A stretch of 7,200 nucleotides of DNA, taken from NCBI GenBank assembly GCA_014379925.1, contig JACMKY010000125.1:1-7200 (forward strand). The letters run 5' to 3'. This document shows, piece after piece, positions 6,025-7,200 of this stretch. The translations under genes were made by a program, and so were the position numbers. The number at the start of each line of letters is the position of its first letter. Within the stretch, counting starts at the first letter, position 1. This DNA comes from Cytophagales bacterium. Lineage in GTDB: Bacteria; Bacteroidota; Bacteroidia; Cytophagales; ES-bin-26. The notes beneath the pieces are model-generated. The model saw only the letters and a program-made list of their open reading frames with translations, was not told where the DNA came from and did not search any database.

Positions 6025-7200
6025 ATGACACGCAGTAATTTTTCCGGGTGCCTCCTCCTGGCCATTGCGGTGCTGACGGGGGGGGCCTCGCCGGCGCAAA
6101 AAACGACGGGGGCCACAGTGGACGTAGGCGTCGCCCGCGTTGACATTACGCCCGAAGGCCCGATTCGCCTGAGTGGCTACGGCTGGATGCGCAAGACCGA
6201 ATCGGAAGGCGTGCTGCAACGGCTGGGGGCCAAGGCACTGGCTTTCGGCAGCGACGCCCAGGGTCCCTCCGTGCTCATCACCGTGGACCTGGCGGGCATT
6301 CCGGCCAACATCACCGCCAAGGTGGCCGAACGCCTGGCCAGGAAAGCCGGCGTTGATCCGGCCCGGCTGGCCATCTGCGCCTCCCACACGCACTCGGGCC
6401 CCGACGTGGGCAACTCGCACAACATGTATTCCGATCCGCCCTTGCCGGTGGATCAGCTCGGGCGCATTGCCCTCTTTCTGGATTCGCTCACGCCCAAACT
6501 GGAGCGGGTGGCGCTGGCCGCCCTCCAAGACCGCCGGCCGGCGCGGGTAGCCTGGGGAATCGGGGAAGTTGGTTTTGCCCTCAACCGCCGGGTAATCAAA
6601 GACGGCAAATGGGCCGGGCACGGCAAAGTGCCGGAGGGACCGGTTGACCACGCCCTGCCGGTGCTGAGCGTAACCGGTCCGGACGGGAAAGTGCGGGCCA
6701 TTCTTACCAGCTACGCCTGCCACGGCACCACCCTTTTCGACGACATCAACCAAACGCACGGCGACTGGATCGGGGAAGCGCAACGGCTCATCGAAGTCAA
6801 CCACCCCGGTGCCATTGCCCTGGTCACCGCCGGGTGCGGCGGCGACGCGGACCCCAACCGGCGCGGCAAATTAGAATACGCCACCCAACACGGTCAAAGC
6901 ATTGCCGACGAAGTGGAACGTCTCCTGGCCACGTCCCTGTCGCCGCTCACCGTTCCCCCCGTCGGGCGACTCCGGAAGATTGAATTGCCTTTCGACCACG
7001 TGCCCGACGTGAAGGAACTGATTGCCCTCGCCAAAGAGGAGGGCGCCAAGGGCCACAACGCGGGGGTCCACCTCGAACGGGTAGTCCGGGGAATGGCGCT
7101 GCCGACCAGCCTGACGTACCCGATCCAGACCTGGACGTTCGGCAATAAACTGGCGATGGTTTTCCTGGGCGGGGAAGTGGTGGCGGATTATTCGCTGCGG
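6025..7200 (+). CDS. Neutral/alkaline ceramidase-family protein, exported, 3' end outside window
   Basis: The frame stays open to the right edge (392 codons visible). A signal peptide (MTRSNFSGCLLLAIAVLTGG, likely cut near SPA/Q) precedes the family opening VGVARVDITP. Matches to the neutral/alkaline non-lysosomal ceramidase N-terminal domain include CASHTHSGP (H121 and H123, first zinc motif), YACHGTT (H233, second zinc His), GCGGDADPN (271-278) and FLGGE (E384, equivalent of the zinc Glu). The later zinc Tyr would lie beyond the window. Characterised ceramidases have GDVSPN with a nucleophilic Ser; here the aligned residue is Asp276, so true ceramide hydrolysis is doubtful. The domain places it among zinc amidase/hydrolase-like proteins acting outside the cytoplasm. 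An in-frame ATG at 5998 would add nine residues, but 6025 gives a more typical signal peptide. It is probably co-transcribed with the dehydrogenase gene upstream. Family confidence is high; the substrate is unknown. Confidence 0.9.
   Translation, partial: MTRSNFSGCLLLAIAVLTGGASPAQKTTGATVDVGVARVDITPEGPIRLSGYGWMRKTESEGVLQRLGAKALAFGSDAQGPSVLITVDLAGIPANITAKVAERLARKAGVDPARLAICASHTHSGPDVGNSHNMYSDPPLPVDQLGRIALFLDSLTPKLERVALAALQDRRPARVAWGIGEVGFALNRRVIKDGKWAGHGKVPEGPVDHALPVLSVTGPDGKVRAILTSYACHGTTLFDDINQTHGDWIGEAQRLIEVNHPGAIALVTAGCGGDADPNRRGKLEYATQHGQSIADEVERLLATSLSPLTVPPVGRLRKIELPFDHVPDVKELIALAKEEGAKGHNAGVHLERVVRGMALPTSLTYPIQTWTFGNKLAMVFLGGEVVADYSLR

Noticed and set aside
5455..6804. A 449-codon minus-strand open frame opposite the dehydrogenase end and the ceramidase-like gene
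   Set aside because: It spans two well-supported plus-strand genes and their gap, its residues are rich in Arg, Gly, Pro, Gln and His as expected for antisense reading of GC-rich codons, and no family motif is seen.

Overview
The window looks like chromosomal DNA of a Bacteroidota bacterium, probably of the Cytophagales/Spirosoma-Larkinella type. This is inferred from three things: an ECF sigma factor / FecR anti-sigma / TonB-dependent receptor cassette with a DUF4974-type FecR C-terminus, the absence of Shine-Dalgarno motifs before the genes, and a membrane-dehydrogenase/cytochrome protein of the kind shared by Planctomycetes, Verrucomicrobia and the larger-genome Bacteroidota. The assignment to a genus is a guess.

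Left half, minus strand (read right to left): a short Rossmann-fold NAD(P)-binding oxidoreductase (2616-1924), an ECF sigma factor (1878-1258), a FecR-like anti-sigma factor (1182-163), and the first 39 codons of an outer-membrane TonB-dependent receptor (119 to the window edge). The last three form the classic cell-surface signalling cassette. Substrate sensed by the receptor at the outer membrane is relayed to the periplasmic FecR domain, which frees the sigma factor to transcribe the receptor operon. The oxidoreductase lies 45 bp upstream on the same strand and may only share a transcript.

A 288-bp divergent intergenic region (2617-2904) separates this from the right half. It must hold the promoters for both directions, although no convincing consensus is visible. 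It also contains a 64-codon minus-strand open stretch without a start codon that might be a gene relic.

Right half, plus strand: a complete 1012-residue exported (probably lipoprotein) PVC-type dehydrogenase with a beta-propeller-like N-terminal domain, HEAT-like repeats and a C-terminal CxxCH cytochrome c domain (2905-5943). After an 81-bp gap with a small inverted repeat comes an open-ended exported protein of the neutral/alkaline ceramidase N-terminal family (6025 to the window edge). The two are probably co-transcribed and would act together in the periplasm or envelope, one oxidising an unknown substrate through heme and the other a zinc hydrolase. The ceramidase-like protein keeps the zinc-site motifs but appears to have Asp where characterised ceramidases have the nucleophilic Ser. 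Its true substrate is therefore open, and this is the most interesting point in the window. Judged by eye, the right half is clearly more GC-rich than the left.

No RNA genes, CRISPR arrays or insertion sequences were seen.
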